Source of the DNA: Streptomyces sp. AC1-42W
GTDB taxonomy: Bacteria; Actinomycetota; Actinomycetes; Streptomycetales; Streptomycetaceae
DNA: 64,000 nucleotides
Direction of reading: 5' to 3'
Assembly: GCF_003248355.1 (NCBI RefSeq)
Contig: NZ_QKWY01000002.1
Location: 620,001-684,000, forward strand
Shown here piece after piece: positions 23,398 through 32,176 of this stretch (positions are counted from its first letter, which is position 1; each line of letters starts with the position of its first letter). A model generated the notes under the pieces. The model was not told the origin of the DNA. It saw only the letters and a list, made by a program, of their open reading frames with translations, and ran no database searches. The translations under genes and the position numbers were made by a program.

Positions 23398-23581
23398 CGA
23401 TGAGGGCCTTTCCGGCGGGGGTGAGATGTCCAGGGGGCGTCCGTACCGCGATCACGGTGCGGTCTGGACCTGTGACCTGTCAATACCGCGGCGTGCACGG
23501 CGCGACCGGCGAGGCACGGTTCTCGCCACGATGAGTCAGAATTGGTTGAGGGCCAGCGCACGACTGCATCGAGGGGCACGA

Positions 23582-24274
23582 ATGTCCGGACTGATCGACA
23601 CCACGGAGATGTATCTCCGCACCATCCTCGAACTCGAAGAGGAAGGTGTGGTCCCCATGCGCGCCCGGATCGCGGAGCGGCTGGACCAGAGCGGTCCGAC
23701 CGTGAGCCAGACGGTGGCGCGCATGGAGCGCGACGGCCTGGTCCAGGTCGCGGGCGACCGCCACCTGGAGCTGACGGAGGAGGGCCGCCGGCTGGCGACC
23801 CGCGTGATGCGCAAGCACCGGCTGGCCGAGTGCCTGCTGGTGGACGTGATCGGCCTGGAATGGGAGCAGGTCCACGCCGAGGCGTGCCGGTGGGAGCACG
23901 TCATGAGTGAGGCGGTCGAACGCCGGGTGATGGAGCTGCTGCGCCACCCGACGGAGTCGCCGTACGGGAACCCGATTCCGGGGCTGGAGGAGCTGGGCGA
24001 GAACGCCGAAGCCGATCCGTTCCTGGACGAGGGCATGGTGAGCCTGTCCGAGCTCGACCCGGGCAGCGACGGGAAGACGGTGGTGGTCCGCCGGATCGGG
24101 GAGCCGATCCAGACGGACGCCCAGCTGATGTACACGCTGCGGCGGGCGGGCGTGCAGCCCGGTTCGGTGGTCAGCGTGACCCAGTCGCCCGGTGGCGTGC
24201 TCGTCGGCAGCAGCGGCGAGGCGGCGGAGCTGGACTCCGAGATCGCCTCGCACGTCTTCGTCGCCAAGCGGTAG
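23582..24274 (+). CDS. dmdR1: DtxR/IdeR-family iron-dependent repressor
   Basis: The 230-residue protein has the DtxR layout: HTH (ARIAERLDQSGPTVSQTVARMERDGLVQV), metal/dimer domain with LVDVIGLEWEQVHAEACRWEHVMSEAVERRV (Cys-102-type, Glu-105 and His-106 ligands), NPIPGL and a C-terminal SH3-like domain (TVVVRRIGEPIQTD...). Length and sequence order match DmdR1 of S. coelicolor. With ferrous iron it represses siderophore and iron-uptake genes. ATG start at 23582 follows GAGGGG 5-10 nt upstream. The opposite strand carries long open frames, as reported for S. coelicolor adm. Confidence 0.94.
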   Translation: MSGLIDTTEMYLRTILELEEEGVVPMRARIAERLDQSGPTVSQTVARMERDGLVQVAGDRHLELTEEGRRLATRVMRKHRLAECLLVDVIGLEWEQVHAEACRWEHVMSEAVERRVMELLRHPTESPYGNPIPGLEELGENAEADPFLDEGMVSLSELDPGSDGKTVVVRRIGEPIQTDAQLMYTLRRAGVQPGSVVSVTQSPGGVLVGSSGEAAELDSEIASHVFVAKR

Positions 24275-24763
24275 ACACCGGACGTCCAGAGCTAGGACGT
24301 CTTTTCGAAGGCCGGGTGTCGGCGGTCGAGGCCGCGGACGTCCGGTCTTCGCCTTTTCCGGTCGGAACCGCAGCGCTCCGCCGCCGTACGTGCCACGCTG
24401 TGGCGGAAGGGTAGCCGTGCGTGTCGGCCGCCGGTCCGTCCGGCCGGGGAGGGGAGTGCGATGCGCCCGTCGTACGGGAGCGCGGCCGTCGTCCGTGAAC
24501 ATGCGGGCGGCCCCGGCGCCGCAAGGCACCGGGGCCTGTCCTCCCCTGTGTCCGACCTGGAGCCCCGAGCTCTCGAGGTCGGTCCCGCGGGCCCTCATCC
24601 CCGAGTGGCCCGCCTCCCGGTGAACATCTCCCCGCGGCTGCCGCCGTCAATCCTGGGAAGCAGTCACTCGTACGAGCGGTGTTGTCCGCCGCACCCCGGT
24701 GTTCGAATAGGAGTTCGATAGTCTGGCCGAGATGACCGACCGGTGACCCAGGGAGAGAAGGGG
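24275..24763. other. 489-bp intergenic region rich in inverted repeats
   Basis: No frame here has convincing coding bias. It contains CCGGACGTCC (24279-24288) facing GGACGTCCGG (24337-24346), with a further GGACGTC copy between them, then the two hairpins at 24509-24582 listed separately. The last ~80 bp should hold the hydrolase promoter (TAGTCT near 24717 is a candidate -10). Confidence 0.5.
24509..24582. terminator. Two consecutive hairpins
   Basis: GGCCCCGGCGCC/GGCACCGGGGCC (24509-24536, one mismatch, GCAA loop) is followed by CCGACCT/AGGTCGG (24552-24558 with 24576-24582). They lie 235 nt beyond the dmdR1 stop and before the hydrolase, and would terminate read-through. Confidence 0.5.
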
Positions 24764-25669
24764 GTGCCAGCAGCTATGGCGCGGCGCATCGATGTGACCG
24801 GAACGGACGGCGTACGCCTCGCGGCCTGGGAGTTCGCCGGGCCGCCCGAGGCGGGCGCGGACGGCCCTCGGGCCCCCGCCGTCTTACTGCTGCACGGCCT
24901 GATGGGCCGGGCCTCGCACTGGGCGTCCACCGCCGCCTGGCTCGCCGGGCGCCACCGCACGGTCGGCCTCGACCAGCGCGGCCACGGCGACAGCGGGAAG
25001 CCCGCCGACGGCCCCTACACCCGTGACGCCTACGTGGCGGACGCGGAAGCGGTGATCGAACAACTGGACCTCGGGCCGGTCACCCTCGTCGGCCACTCCA
25101 TGGGCGCGCTCACCGCCTGGCAGCTCGCCGCCAAGCGCCCCGACCTGGTCCGCGCCCTGGTCATCTGCGACATGCGCGCCTCCGCGCTCGGCGCGGCCTC
25201 GCAGCGCGAGTGGGAGGACTGGTTCCGGACCTGGCCGCTCCCGTTCGAGTCCCGGGAGGCCGCCCGGCGCTGGTTCGGCGAGGAGGACCCCTGGGTGGAG
25301 CAGCCCAACCCCTCGCGCGGCGCCTTCTACGCCGCGGTGATGGAGGAGGCGGCGGACGGCTGGCGGCCGGTGTTCTCCCGCCGCCAGATGCTCGCGTCCC
25401 GCGCCACCTGGGTGTACGACGCGCACTGGGAGGAGCTGGCCCAGGTCCGCTGCCCGACGCTCGTGCTGCGCGGGCTCGACGGCGAGCTGGGGCGGGCGGA
25501 GGCGCAGGAGATGGTCCGGGTGCTGCCGCGCGGGCAGTACGCGGAGGTGGCCGACGCCGGCCACCTCGTGCACTTCGACCGGCCGGAGGACTGGCGCGCC
25601 GCGGTCGAACCGTTCCTGGAGCAGTCGGCGGAGGACAGCCGGGACGACCGCGAACCGGTCGCCCCGTAA
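24764..25669 (+). CDS. Alpha/beta-fold hydrolase
   Basis: The 301-residue hydrolase has LLLHGLMGRASHW (oxyanion), LDQRGHGDSGKP, nucleophile elbow GHSMGAL at ~113, LVLRGLDGEL with the acid, and VADAGHLVHFDRPEDW with His. The start is uncertain: GTG 24764 has GGGAG 8 nt upstream; ATG 24776 and GTG 24743 are in frame. It resembles haloperoxidase/3-oxoadipate enol-lactonase-like esterases; the substrate is unknown. Confidence 0.88.
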   Translation: MPAAMARRIDVTGTDGVRLAAWEFAGPPEAGADGPRAPAVLLLHGLMGRASHWASTAAWLAGRHRTVGLDQRGHGDSGKPADGPYTRDAYVADAEAVIEQLDLGPVTLVGHSMGALTAWQLAAKRPDLVRALVICDMRASALGAASQREWEDWFRTWPLPFESREAARRWFGEEDPWVEQPNPSRGAFYAAVMEEAADGWRPVFSRRQMLASRATWVYDAHWEELAQVRCPTLVLRGLDGELGRAEAQEMVRVLPRGQYAEVADAGHLVHFDRPEDWRAAVEPFLEQSAEDSRDDREPVAP

Positions 25670-25712
25670 CGGCCCCGCCTCCGCCTCCCCGTAAAAGCCC
25701 GCCGCCCGGCGG

Positions 25713-27374
25713 TCAGCCCTTGCTGACCGCCCACAGGATCTCCGGCAGCCGTCCCGCCATGCGTGGGGCCGCCAGCCGCAGCCCGGCCCAGGCGATCAGC
25801 GCGCCGTACCCGCCGCCCACCGGCAGCAGCACCCACAGCCAGTCCGTGCGCCCCGTCACGTGCAGCGTGACGGTCAGCGCGATCACCGGCGCGCTCAGCA
25901 CCGCCGCCGAGACCATCCCGCCCAGGATCGAGATCCAGGCGATCCCGGCCTGCCCCGGCGCCACGTTCTTGAACGCGCCCTCCTGCGGCACCGAGTACGG
26001 GAAGCTCACCGACGCCAGCGCGCCCGTCGCCAGCATCGCGCCGAGCAGCGCGAACGACAGCCCCACCACCCCCGGCAGCACCGGCCAGTCCGCGAGCAGC
26101 GCCGCCGTCACCACCGCCACCAGCACCGTGTACGGCAGCGTGATCAGCAGCAGCGCCAGCGCCCGCGCCCGCAGCTCCAGATACGCGTCCCGCGTCGAGG
26201 ACACCGTCTGCGCCACCATCCAGAACGCCGAGGTGTCCTGGCCGAACTGGTTGTACATCTGGATGCCGAGCATCCCGGACGCGAAGCAGGCGAAGTACAC
26301 CGAGCCCTGCCCCTGCACGGCGTTGATCAGCGGCACGATCAGCCCGACCGCCAGCGCGGTCACCCAGGCCGCCTTGGTCTTCGGATCGCGCGCCACATAG
26401 CGCAGGGACCGCTGCATCACCGTGCCGGTCCGGCCCTGCGGGAGCAGCGCCCACAGCCCGGCCCCGGTCCGGCCGGTCCGCTCGCGGCCCGGCTCGGCGG
26501 CGGCGGTCGTGGAACCGTCCGGCGCGGTCATCAGCCGGGTCAGCGTGCGCTGCCACAGCCACAGCAGCGCCACCAGCGCCGCCGCCGCGAGCAGCAGTTG
26601 GGCGGCGGCCCGTCCATACGCCTCCTCGGCGGCGGAGCCCACCGCGCCCACGGCCGACGCGGGCGGCAGCCAGCGCACCACGTCCGCCGCCGGTTCGAGC
26701 GCGGACAGCCCGCCGGCCCGGCCGAGCCGCTGGATGCCGAAGTTGACGACCTGGATGCCCACCGCGATCAGCAGGCCGCTCAGGACCGCCAGGTCGCGGC
26801 CCTTGCGCGAGGTGAGCAGCCGGGTGTTGGCGGCGGCGACCGTACGCGCCAGCGCCACGCAGACCAGCAGCGTCAGCGGCACCGCGAGCACCGCGCAGAA
26901 CACCGTGGCCGCCCCGCCCGCCAGCGCCGCCACCCCGCCGGCCGCCAGGCACAGCGTGAACAGGGGACCCAGCCCGATCAGCGACGACACCAGCAGCGCG
27001 GTGATCAGCGGCCGGGGCCGCAGCGGCAGCATGACGAGCCGGGTCGGGTCCAGGGTCTCGTCCCCGGCCGCGAAGAACAGCGGCATCACCGCCCAGCCCA
27101 CCGCCACCACGGCGACGAGCAGCACCACCAGCGCCTCGGCGTGCGCGTGTCCGCGCAGCAGGACCAGCCCGAACACCTGGCCCGCCGCGACCAGCAGCGC
27201 GGCGACGACCGACACCACGTAGACGGCCCGGCGCCCGGCGGACTGGCGCAGCCCGTTGCGCAGCAGCGCCAGTTTGAGCCGCGCGAAGACGGGAACCAGC
27301 GCCGCGGCCCCGCCCGCCCCACCGGCAACCCTCGTGCCACCGGCTCCCCCCGCCGGGGCGTCGAGCACGCTCAT
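25713..27374 (-). CDS. ABC transporter permease (ABC-2-like exporter)
   Basis: The 553-residue protein has about 12 hydrophobic segments and ABC-2 exporter features, including FFAAGDETLDPTRLVMLPLRPRPL (conserved exporter loop), RYVARDPKTKAAW and MYNQFGQDTSAFWMVAQTVSS. Its ATG overlaps the ATPase stop by 4 nt, so the pair is coupled. Substrate unknown. Confidence 0.88.
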   Translation of the reverse strand: MSVLDAPAGGAGGTRVAGGAGGAAALVPVFARLKLALLRNGLRQSAGRRAVYVVSVVAALLVAAGQVFGLVLLRGHAHAEALVVLLVAVVAVGWAVMPLFFAAGDETLDPTRLVMLPLRPRPLITALLVSSLIGLGPLFTLCLAAGGVAALAGGAATVFCAVLAVPLTLLVCVALARTVAAANTRLLTSRKGRDLAVLSGLLIAVGIQVVNFGIQRLGRAGGLSALEPAADVVRWLPPASAVGAVGSAAEEAYGRAAAQLLLAAAALVALLWLWQRTLTRLMTAPDGSTTAAAEPGRERTGRTGAGLWALLPQGRTGTVMQRSLRYVARDPKTKAAWVTALAVGLIVPLINAVQGQGSVYFACFASGMLGIQMYNQFGQDTSAFWMVAQTVSSTRDAYLELRARALALLLITLPYTVLVAVVTAALLADWPVLPGVVGLSFALLGAMLATGALASVSFPYSVPQEGAFKNVAPGQAGIAWISILGGMVSAAVLSAPVIALTVTLHVTGRTDWLWVLLPVGGGYGALIAWAGLRLAAPRMAGRLPEILWAVSKG

Positions 27375-28201
27375 CGGTCGCCGCCCAGCCAGTCAAGCCC
27401 CTCACCGGTGTCGCGGTCGCCCGCGCCCACCAGCTCCAGGAAGGCGCTCTGCAACGACGGCGCCTGACCGCGCACCTCGGCCAGCGGGCCCTGCGCCCGG
27501 ATAATGCCGGCGGCCATCACGGCCACCCAGTCGCACAGCGACTCCACCAGCTCCATCACATGGCTGGAGAACACCACGGTCGCCCCGGACCGCGTATAGC
27601 GCTCCAGGACCTTGCGGATGGTCTGCGCCGAGACCGGGTCCACGCCCTCGAACGGCTCGTCCAGGAAGAGGACTTCGGGATTGTGCAGCAGCGCGGCGGC
27701 CAGCCCGATCTTCTTCCGCATCCCGGTCGAGTAGTCGATGACGAGCTTGTGCTGCGAGCCCGCCAGATCCAGCACGTCGAGCAGCTGGGTGGCCCTGCTG
27801 TCCACCTCCTGCCCCGGCAGCCCGCGCAACCGGCCGGTGTACGCGAGGAGTTCGCGGCCGGAGAGCCGTTCGAACAGCCGCAGCCCCTCCGGCAGCACCC
27901 CGATCCGGGACTTCACCGCGACCGGGTCGCGCCAGACGTCGCGCCCGCCGATCTCGATGCTGCCCCCGTCCGGCCGGAGCAGCCCGGTGACCATGGACAA
28001 CGTGGTGGTCTTCCCCGCCCCGTTGGGCCCCACGAGCCCGACGAACCGGCCCGCCGGCAACACCAGATCGATGCCGGCGACCGCCGTCTGCTCACCGAAC
28101 CGCTTCCACAACCCCTCGACGCGCACCGCGGGCGGCGTCGCCCGCGGTGCGCCGGCCTCCGCGTCCCGGCCCGTCTCCCCGTGTGCTGCCCGGTCCGCCA
28201 T
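27371..28201 (-). CDS. ABC transporter ATP-binding protein
   Basis: The 276-residue ATPase has Walker A GPNGAGKTT (~residue 63), the Q-loop position occupied by IGVLPEGLRLFERLSG, signature YSTGMRKKIGLA (in place of LSGGQ), Walker B VLFLDEPFEGVDP and H-loop SSHVMEL. ATG 28201 (two codons after an alternative GTG) follows GAAGGGCG. It energises the adjacent permease. Confidence 0.93.
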   Translation of the reverse strand: MADRAAHGETGRDAEAGAPRATPPAVRVEGLWKRFGEQTAVAGIDLVLPAGRFVGLVGPNGAGKTTTLSMVTGLLRPDGGSIEIGGRDVWRDPVAVKSRIGVLPEGLRLFERLSGRELLAYTGRLRGLPGQEVDSRATQLLDVLDLAGSQHKLVIDYSTGMRKKIGLAAALLHNPEVLFLDEPFEGVDPVSAQTIRKVLERYTRSGATVVFSSHVMELVESLCDWVAVMAAGIIRAQGPLAEVRGQAPSLQSAFLELVGAGDRDTGEGLDWLGGDR

Positions 28202-28246
28202 GTACACGCCCTTCGAAGCCGGCCCCGTACGTACGTGGGGACCAGC

Positions 28247-28948
28247 CTACGAAAGGCCGTCGCGGGCGTCCGCCGCCACCCGGCCGCAGGCGTACGCCAG
28301 CGGGCCGATCAGCTCCTCCACCTCGGGCAGCCAGCGGTTGGCGGTGGTGGGGCAGCGGGCCCACTGCACCGCGCCCGCGCCGCCGATCCGGGTGGGCGGC
28401 GCCACCACGTACGCGCCCTCGCCGACCCCGCGCAGCCCGATCGCCGGCGCGTTCCAGCCGACCCGGCGCGCCAGGTCCTCCGTCTTGGCGGCGGCGCCCG
28501 GCAGCACGAAGAACTGCATCCGGCGGTCCGGGGTGCGGGTGACCGGGCCCAGCGGCAGGCTCATCCGCTCCAGCCGGGCGAGCGCCAGGAAGCCCGCCGA
28601 CTCCGGCACGTCCACCGCGTCGAAGGCGCGCCCGGTCGGCAGCAGCACGGCCGCGTCCGGCTGCCGCGACCACATCCGGCGGGCCGCCGCGCCACTGCCG
28701 GTGGCCCCGCCCGCCCAGTCGTCCCCGACGGGATGGCCGCCCGGCGCGGCGCACCCGTCGTCGCCGCACGAGCACCGCCGGCCGGAGCCGGCCGGCTCCA
28801 GCCAGGTGCCGGGGCAGACCTCCCAGTGCCGCTCCTCCGCGTACCGCACGGCGGCTTCGAGTAACGATTCGGCGCGCTGGCGCGGGACCTGCGCCGCTTC
28901 CCTGACTCCGATGGGCTCTTCCACGCCCGGCTCAACTACGGGCTTCAC
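28247..28948 (-). CDS. Bifunctional DNA primase/polymerase-like protein
   Basis: The 233-residue protein starts at GTG 28948 (or GTG 28924). It has the N-terminal part of the primase-polymerase (prim-pol) domain: AAVRYAEERHWEVCPGTWLE, CSCGDDGCAAPGGHP (zinc-like Cys/His), then MQFFVLPGAAAKTEDLARRVGW and GIGLRGVGEGAYVVAPP. The DxD metal motif is not obvious; only AFDAVDVPESAG is near its place. Stand-alone Streptomyces copies are common and of unknown role. Confidence 0.8.
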   Translation of the reverse strand: MKPVVEPGVEEPIGVREAAQVPRQRAESLLEAAVRYAEERHWEVCPGTWLEPAGSGRRCSCGDDGCAAPGGHPVGDDWAGGATGSGAAARRMWSRQPDAAVLLPTGRAFDAVDVPESAGFLALARLERMSLPLGPVTRTPDRRMQFFVLPGAAAKTEDLARRVGWNAPAIGLRGVGEGAYVVAPPTRIGGAGAVQWARCPTTANRWLPEVEELIGPLAYACGRVAADARDGLS

Positions 28949-29217
28949 GAAGAGTTACGGCCCGGTCTCCCACGGTTCCGCACGCGGGGCGCACGGATGC
29001 ATGGGCGGGGGCGCGCGGGAGAGGGCCGCCCTCCGGGTGGGTAGCTGGATACGGGACATCCGGGCGGGGGCGATGCGGCGCGGCATTTTAGTGACCGCAC
29101 GTGACGAATCGAGGCGAGTCGCGCGGAAAGTGACCAACACGATGAATCAGCGCATTTCTCAGTCATATGTCGGGCAGTGATCCGCCATCGATCACCGCGG
29201 CCCCAGGGGGATACACC

Positions 29218-30600
29218 ATGGCAGCCAGGCCACTTGTCGCACGCCAGCCGAACGAACGGCTCCAGGCGCTCATCCAGGAAGCCGGATGCTCCAACGCGGG
29301 CCTCGCCCGCCGCGTCAACATGGTCGGGGCCGAACGCGGCCTCGACCTGCGCTACGACAAGACGTCCGTCGCCCGCTGGCTGCGCGGCCAGCAGCCGCGC
29401 GGCCGGGCCCCCGGCACCATCGCCGAGGCGCTGGGCCGCAAGCTCGGCCGTACGGTCACGATCGACGAGATCGGCATGGCCAACGGCAAGAACCTCGCCT
29501 CCGGCGTCGGCCTCCAGTTCGCCCCCACGGTCATCGGGGCGATCGAGCAGGTCTGCGAACTGTGGCGCAGCGACGTCGGCCGCCGCGACTTCCTGACCGG
29601 CTCCTCCGTCGCCTCCTCCGCACTGGTGGAACCCAGCCGTGACTGGCTCATCACCGGCGCCGACCCGCAGGTCGAGCGCACGGCCGGCTCCCGCGTCGGC
29701 ATGCCCGACGTCGAGGCGGTGCGCGCGACGACCGCCGCGCTGGTCGACCTCGACCACCGCTTCGGCAGCGGCCATGTGCGCCCGGTCCTCGTCCACTACC
29801 TCAACAGCGTGGTCTCCGGCCTGCTTTCGGGCGCCTACCGCGAATCGACCGGCCGTCAGCTCTTCGGGGCCGTCGCGCGGCTCACCGAACTCGCCGGATA
29901 CATGGCCGTCGACACCGGTCAGCCCGGCCTCGCCCAGCGCTACTACATCCAGGCGCTGCGCCTGGCGCAGGCGGCCGGCGACCGCGCCTACGGCGGTTAT
30001 GTGCTGGCCGCCTCGATGAGCCATCTCGCCGCCCAGCTCGGCAATCCGCGCGAGATCGCCCAGCTCGCCCGCGCCGCCCAGGAGGGTGCCCGCGGCCGGG
30101 TCACCCCGCGCGCCGAGGCGATGTTCTACGCGGCGGAGGCGCGCGGCCACGCGCTCCTCGGGGACGCGCGGACCTGCCTGGAGGCGGCCGGTCGGGCCGA
30201 GGCCGCCCTCGACCGGGCCGACCCGGACAGCGGGGACGACCCCGACTGGATCGCCCACTTCGACCACGCCTACCTCGCGGACGAACTGGCCCACTGCCAC
30301 CGCGACCTCGGGCAGGCGGAGGCCGCCGCGCGCCGGGCGAAGGAGTCCCTGGACGGCCACCCGGAGTCCCGCGCCCGCCGCCGGGGCATCGGCCTCGCGC
30401 TCCTGGCCACGGCCCAGGTGCAGATGCGCGAGGTGGAGCAGGCATGCCACACGGGGACGCGGGCGATGGAGCTGCTGGGCACGGTGCGTTCCAGCCGGGG
30501 CGCGGAGTATCTGGAGGACCTCCAGCAGCGTCTGCTGCCGTACGGGGACGAGCCCGCGGTACGGGAGTTCGGCGCCCGGCTGGAACTCCAGGCGGCCTGA
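29218..30600 (+). CDS. NsdA-like TPR regulatory protein
   Basis: ATG 29218 follows AGGGGG at 7 nt. The 460-residue protein opens with an HTH-like region (RLQALIQEAGCSNAGLARRVN, TSVARWLRGQQPRG, EALGRKLGR) and continues with TPR-like helices (LAQRYYIQALRLAQAAGDRAYGGYVLAASMSHLAAQLG; ARTCLEAAGRAEAALDRAD). This matches the NsdA/XRE-TPR class known to dampen differentiation and antibiotic production in Streptomyces. Its targets are unknown. Confidence 0.85.
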   Translation: MAARPLVARQPNERLQALIQEAGCSNAGLARRVNMVGAERGLDLRYDKTSVARWLRGQQPRGRAPGTIAEALGRKLGRTVTIDEIGMANGKNLASGVGLQFAPTVIGAIEQVCELWRSDVGRRDFLTGSSVASSALVEPSRDWLITGADPQVERTAGSRVGMPDVEAVRATTAALVDLDHRFGSGHVRPVLVHYLNSVVSGLLSGAYRESTGRQLFGAVARLTELAGYMAVDTGQPGLAQRYYIQALRLAQAAGDRAYGGYVLAASMSHLAAQLGNPREIAQLARAAQEGARGRVTPRAEAMFYAAEARGHALLGDARTCLEAAGRAEAALDRADPDSGDDPDWIAHFDHAYLADELAHCHRDLGQAEAAARRAKESLDGHPESRARRRGIGLALLATAQVQMREVEQACHTGTRAMELLGTVRSSRGAEYLEDLQQRLLPYGDEPAVREFGARLELQAA

Positions 30601-30653
30601 GAGCAGTCGCCTTGTCACACCTGTGTCACGGGCCGGTGAAGGACAACGGGCGC

Positions 30654-30684
30654 TTGGCAAGCGTCCGCTGCCACCCGATAGCGT
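30654..30684 (+). promoter_or_regulatory. Possible promoter of the Pro/Gln-rich membrane protein gene
   Basis: TTGGCA (30654-30659) and TAGCGT (30679-30684) are separated by 19 nt, upstream of the GTG at 30722, which has TAGGAG as ribosome site. The spacing is longer than ideal. Confidence 0.35.
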
Positions 30685-30721
30685 GAGCCGACGATTCCGT
30701 AGTTGACGTGTAGGAGTCCCG

Positions 30722-32095
30722 GTGACACAGAGCGGACAGGGCGACGAGCAGCAGCCCCCTGCTGTACGGCCCCCGGACGGCGGTCAGCCGTGGGGCCCCG
30801 GGCCCGACGCCGGTCGGCCCCCGTCGTACCAGCCGGGTCAGCCCCCGCAGCCGCCGTACGACGGCGGGCCCGCCTACGGCCAGGCGCCCCAGCAGCCCGC
30901 GCCCTACGGCCAGGGCGGACAGCCGGCGTACGGCCAACAGCCCCCCGCGTACGGCCAGGGGCAGCCGCTGCCGCCCGCGCAGCCCCAGCCGTACGCGCAG
31001 CCCCTGCCGCCCGAGGCCGGGCCCGCCGCCGCGCCCGGCGGCGACGCCGACGCCACGCAGTTCATCGCGCCGATATCCGGCGGGCTGCCGCCCGAGAGCC
31101 CGGCGGAGTCCACCCAGTTCCTCGGGCGCGCCCCGCAGTACCCGCAGTCGCCGCAGCCCGGTTTCCCGCCGGGCGGGCCGGACGCCGAGGCGACGCAGTA
31201 CATCCCGCCCGTGCCCGGCGGCGGCGCCCCGTACGGCGAGCGGCAGCCGCCCGCCGAGTTCGACAACCTCTTCCGCAGCGACGTGCCCGAGGGCGCGACG
31301 CAGCAGATGCCCCGGATCGACCCGGCCCCGCAGGCCCCGCGGCAGCCGGGCCACCCGCAGCAGCAGGGCCACCCGCAGCAGGGTTTCCGGCAGCAGCCGC
31401 CCCCGCCCCCGTACAACGGGCCGGCGCACGACGACGAGGACCGCGGCGGGCGGCGCAGGAAGTCCGGCGCGGTGCCCCTGATCGCGGCCGTCGTCGTCGG
31501 CTGCGCGGTCATCGGGCTCGGCGCGGGCGCGCTGATGAGCGGCGGCGACGAGGACGACAAGGCCAAGGAGCCGGTCGCGTCCGCCAGTACGCCGGGCGCG
31601 AGCGAGCCCGCGAAGGAGAAGGAGCAGCCCCCGGCCGACCCGGCGAAGCCGCAGGCCGAGGCGCTGGACAAGCTGCTCGCGGTCAGCAACAACAGCCGGG
31701 CGGCGGTCGTCGGAGCGGTCGAGAAGACCAAGACCTGCACCGACCTGGACAAGGCGGTCTCCGACCTCAAGGGCGCCGCCAAGCAGCGCCGCGACCTGGT
31801 CACCCGGCTCCAGGGCCTGTCCCTGGACAAGCTGCCGAACCACGAGCGGCTGAGCGCCTCGCTGACCAAGGCGTGGCAGGCGTCGGCGTCGGCCGACGAC
31901 CACTACGCCGCCTGGGCCGCGCAGGCCAAGAGCAAGAAGGTCTGCAAGCACGGCCACGCCCGCGCGACCTCGCACACGCGGGCGGCGACCGCGAAGAGCG
32001 GCGAGGCCAGCGCGGCGAAGCGGCAGGCGTCCGCGCAGTGGAACAAGATCGCGGAGAAGTACGGGCTCACCAAGCATCAGGCGACCGAGCTCTGA
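30722..32095 (+). CDS. Pro/Gln-rich single-pass membrane protein with TQ motifs
   Basis: The 457-residue protein has a disordered cytoplasmic half (~1-245; PYGQ, AYGQQPP, PGQPPQPPY repeats) with four spaced acid/small-T-Q motifs, DATQFI, ESTQFL, EATQYI and GATQQM, the style of sites phosphorylated by PknB-type kinases and read by FHA domains. A basic stop-transfer RRRKSG precedes one transmembrane helix (~250-270). The outer ~180 residues are helical with two cysteines (KTC, KVC). Probably a signalling or cell-envelope protein (inference). Confidence 0.78.
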   Translation: MTQSGQGDEQQPPAVRPPDGGQPWGPGPDAGRPPSYQPGQPPQPPYDGGPAYGQAPQQPAPYGQGGQPAYGQQPPAYGQGQPLPPAQPQPYAQPLPPEAGPAAAPGGDADATQFIAPISGGLPPESPAESTQFLGRAPQYPQSPQPGFPPGGPDAEATQYIPPVPGGGAPYGERQPPAEFDNLFRSDVPEGATQQMPRIDPAPQAPRQPGHPQQQGHPQQGFRQQPPPPPYNGPAHDDEDRGGRRRKSGAVPLIAAVVVGCAVIGLGAGALMSGGDEDDKAKEPVASASTPGASEPAKEKEQPPADPAKPQAEALDKLLAVSNNSRAAVVGAVEKTKTCTDLDKAVSDLKGAAKQRRDLVTRLQGLSLDKLPNHERLSASLTKAWQASASADDHYAAWAAQAKSKKVCKHGHARATSHTRAATAKSGEASAAKRQASAQWNKIAEKYGLTKHQATEL

Positions 32096-32118
32096 GCACC
32101 CGGCGCCCGGTACGCCGC

Positions 32119-32155
32119 GCGGCCCGCACCACCCCCCACCGGTGGTGCGGGCCGC
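32119..32155. terminator. 15-bp hairpin terminator
   Basis: GCGGCCCGCACCACC (32119-32133) pairs perfectly with 32141-32155 around a 7-nt loop, between the convergent membrane protein and solute-binding lipoprotein genes. Confidence 0.7.
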
Positions 32156-32176
32156 GGGCGGCCCCGGACGGCCGGC

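Noticed and set aside
24400..24600. Possible riboswitch before the alpha/beta hydrolase
   Set aside because: Two plain hairpins are visible but no conserved riboswitch motif could be matched; called terminator-like.
30800..31000. Short GC-rich repeats (PYGQ-like codons) as a possible CRISPR or tandem-repeat array
   Set aside because: They are imperfect coding repeats inside a disordered Pro/Gln-rich protein, with no spacer structure. No CRISPR array or cas gene is seen in the window.
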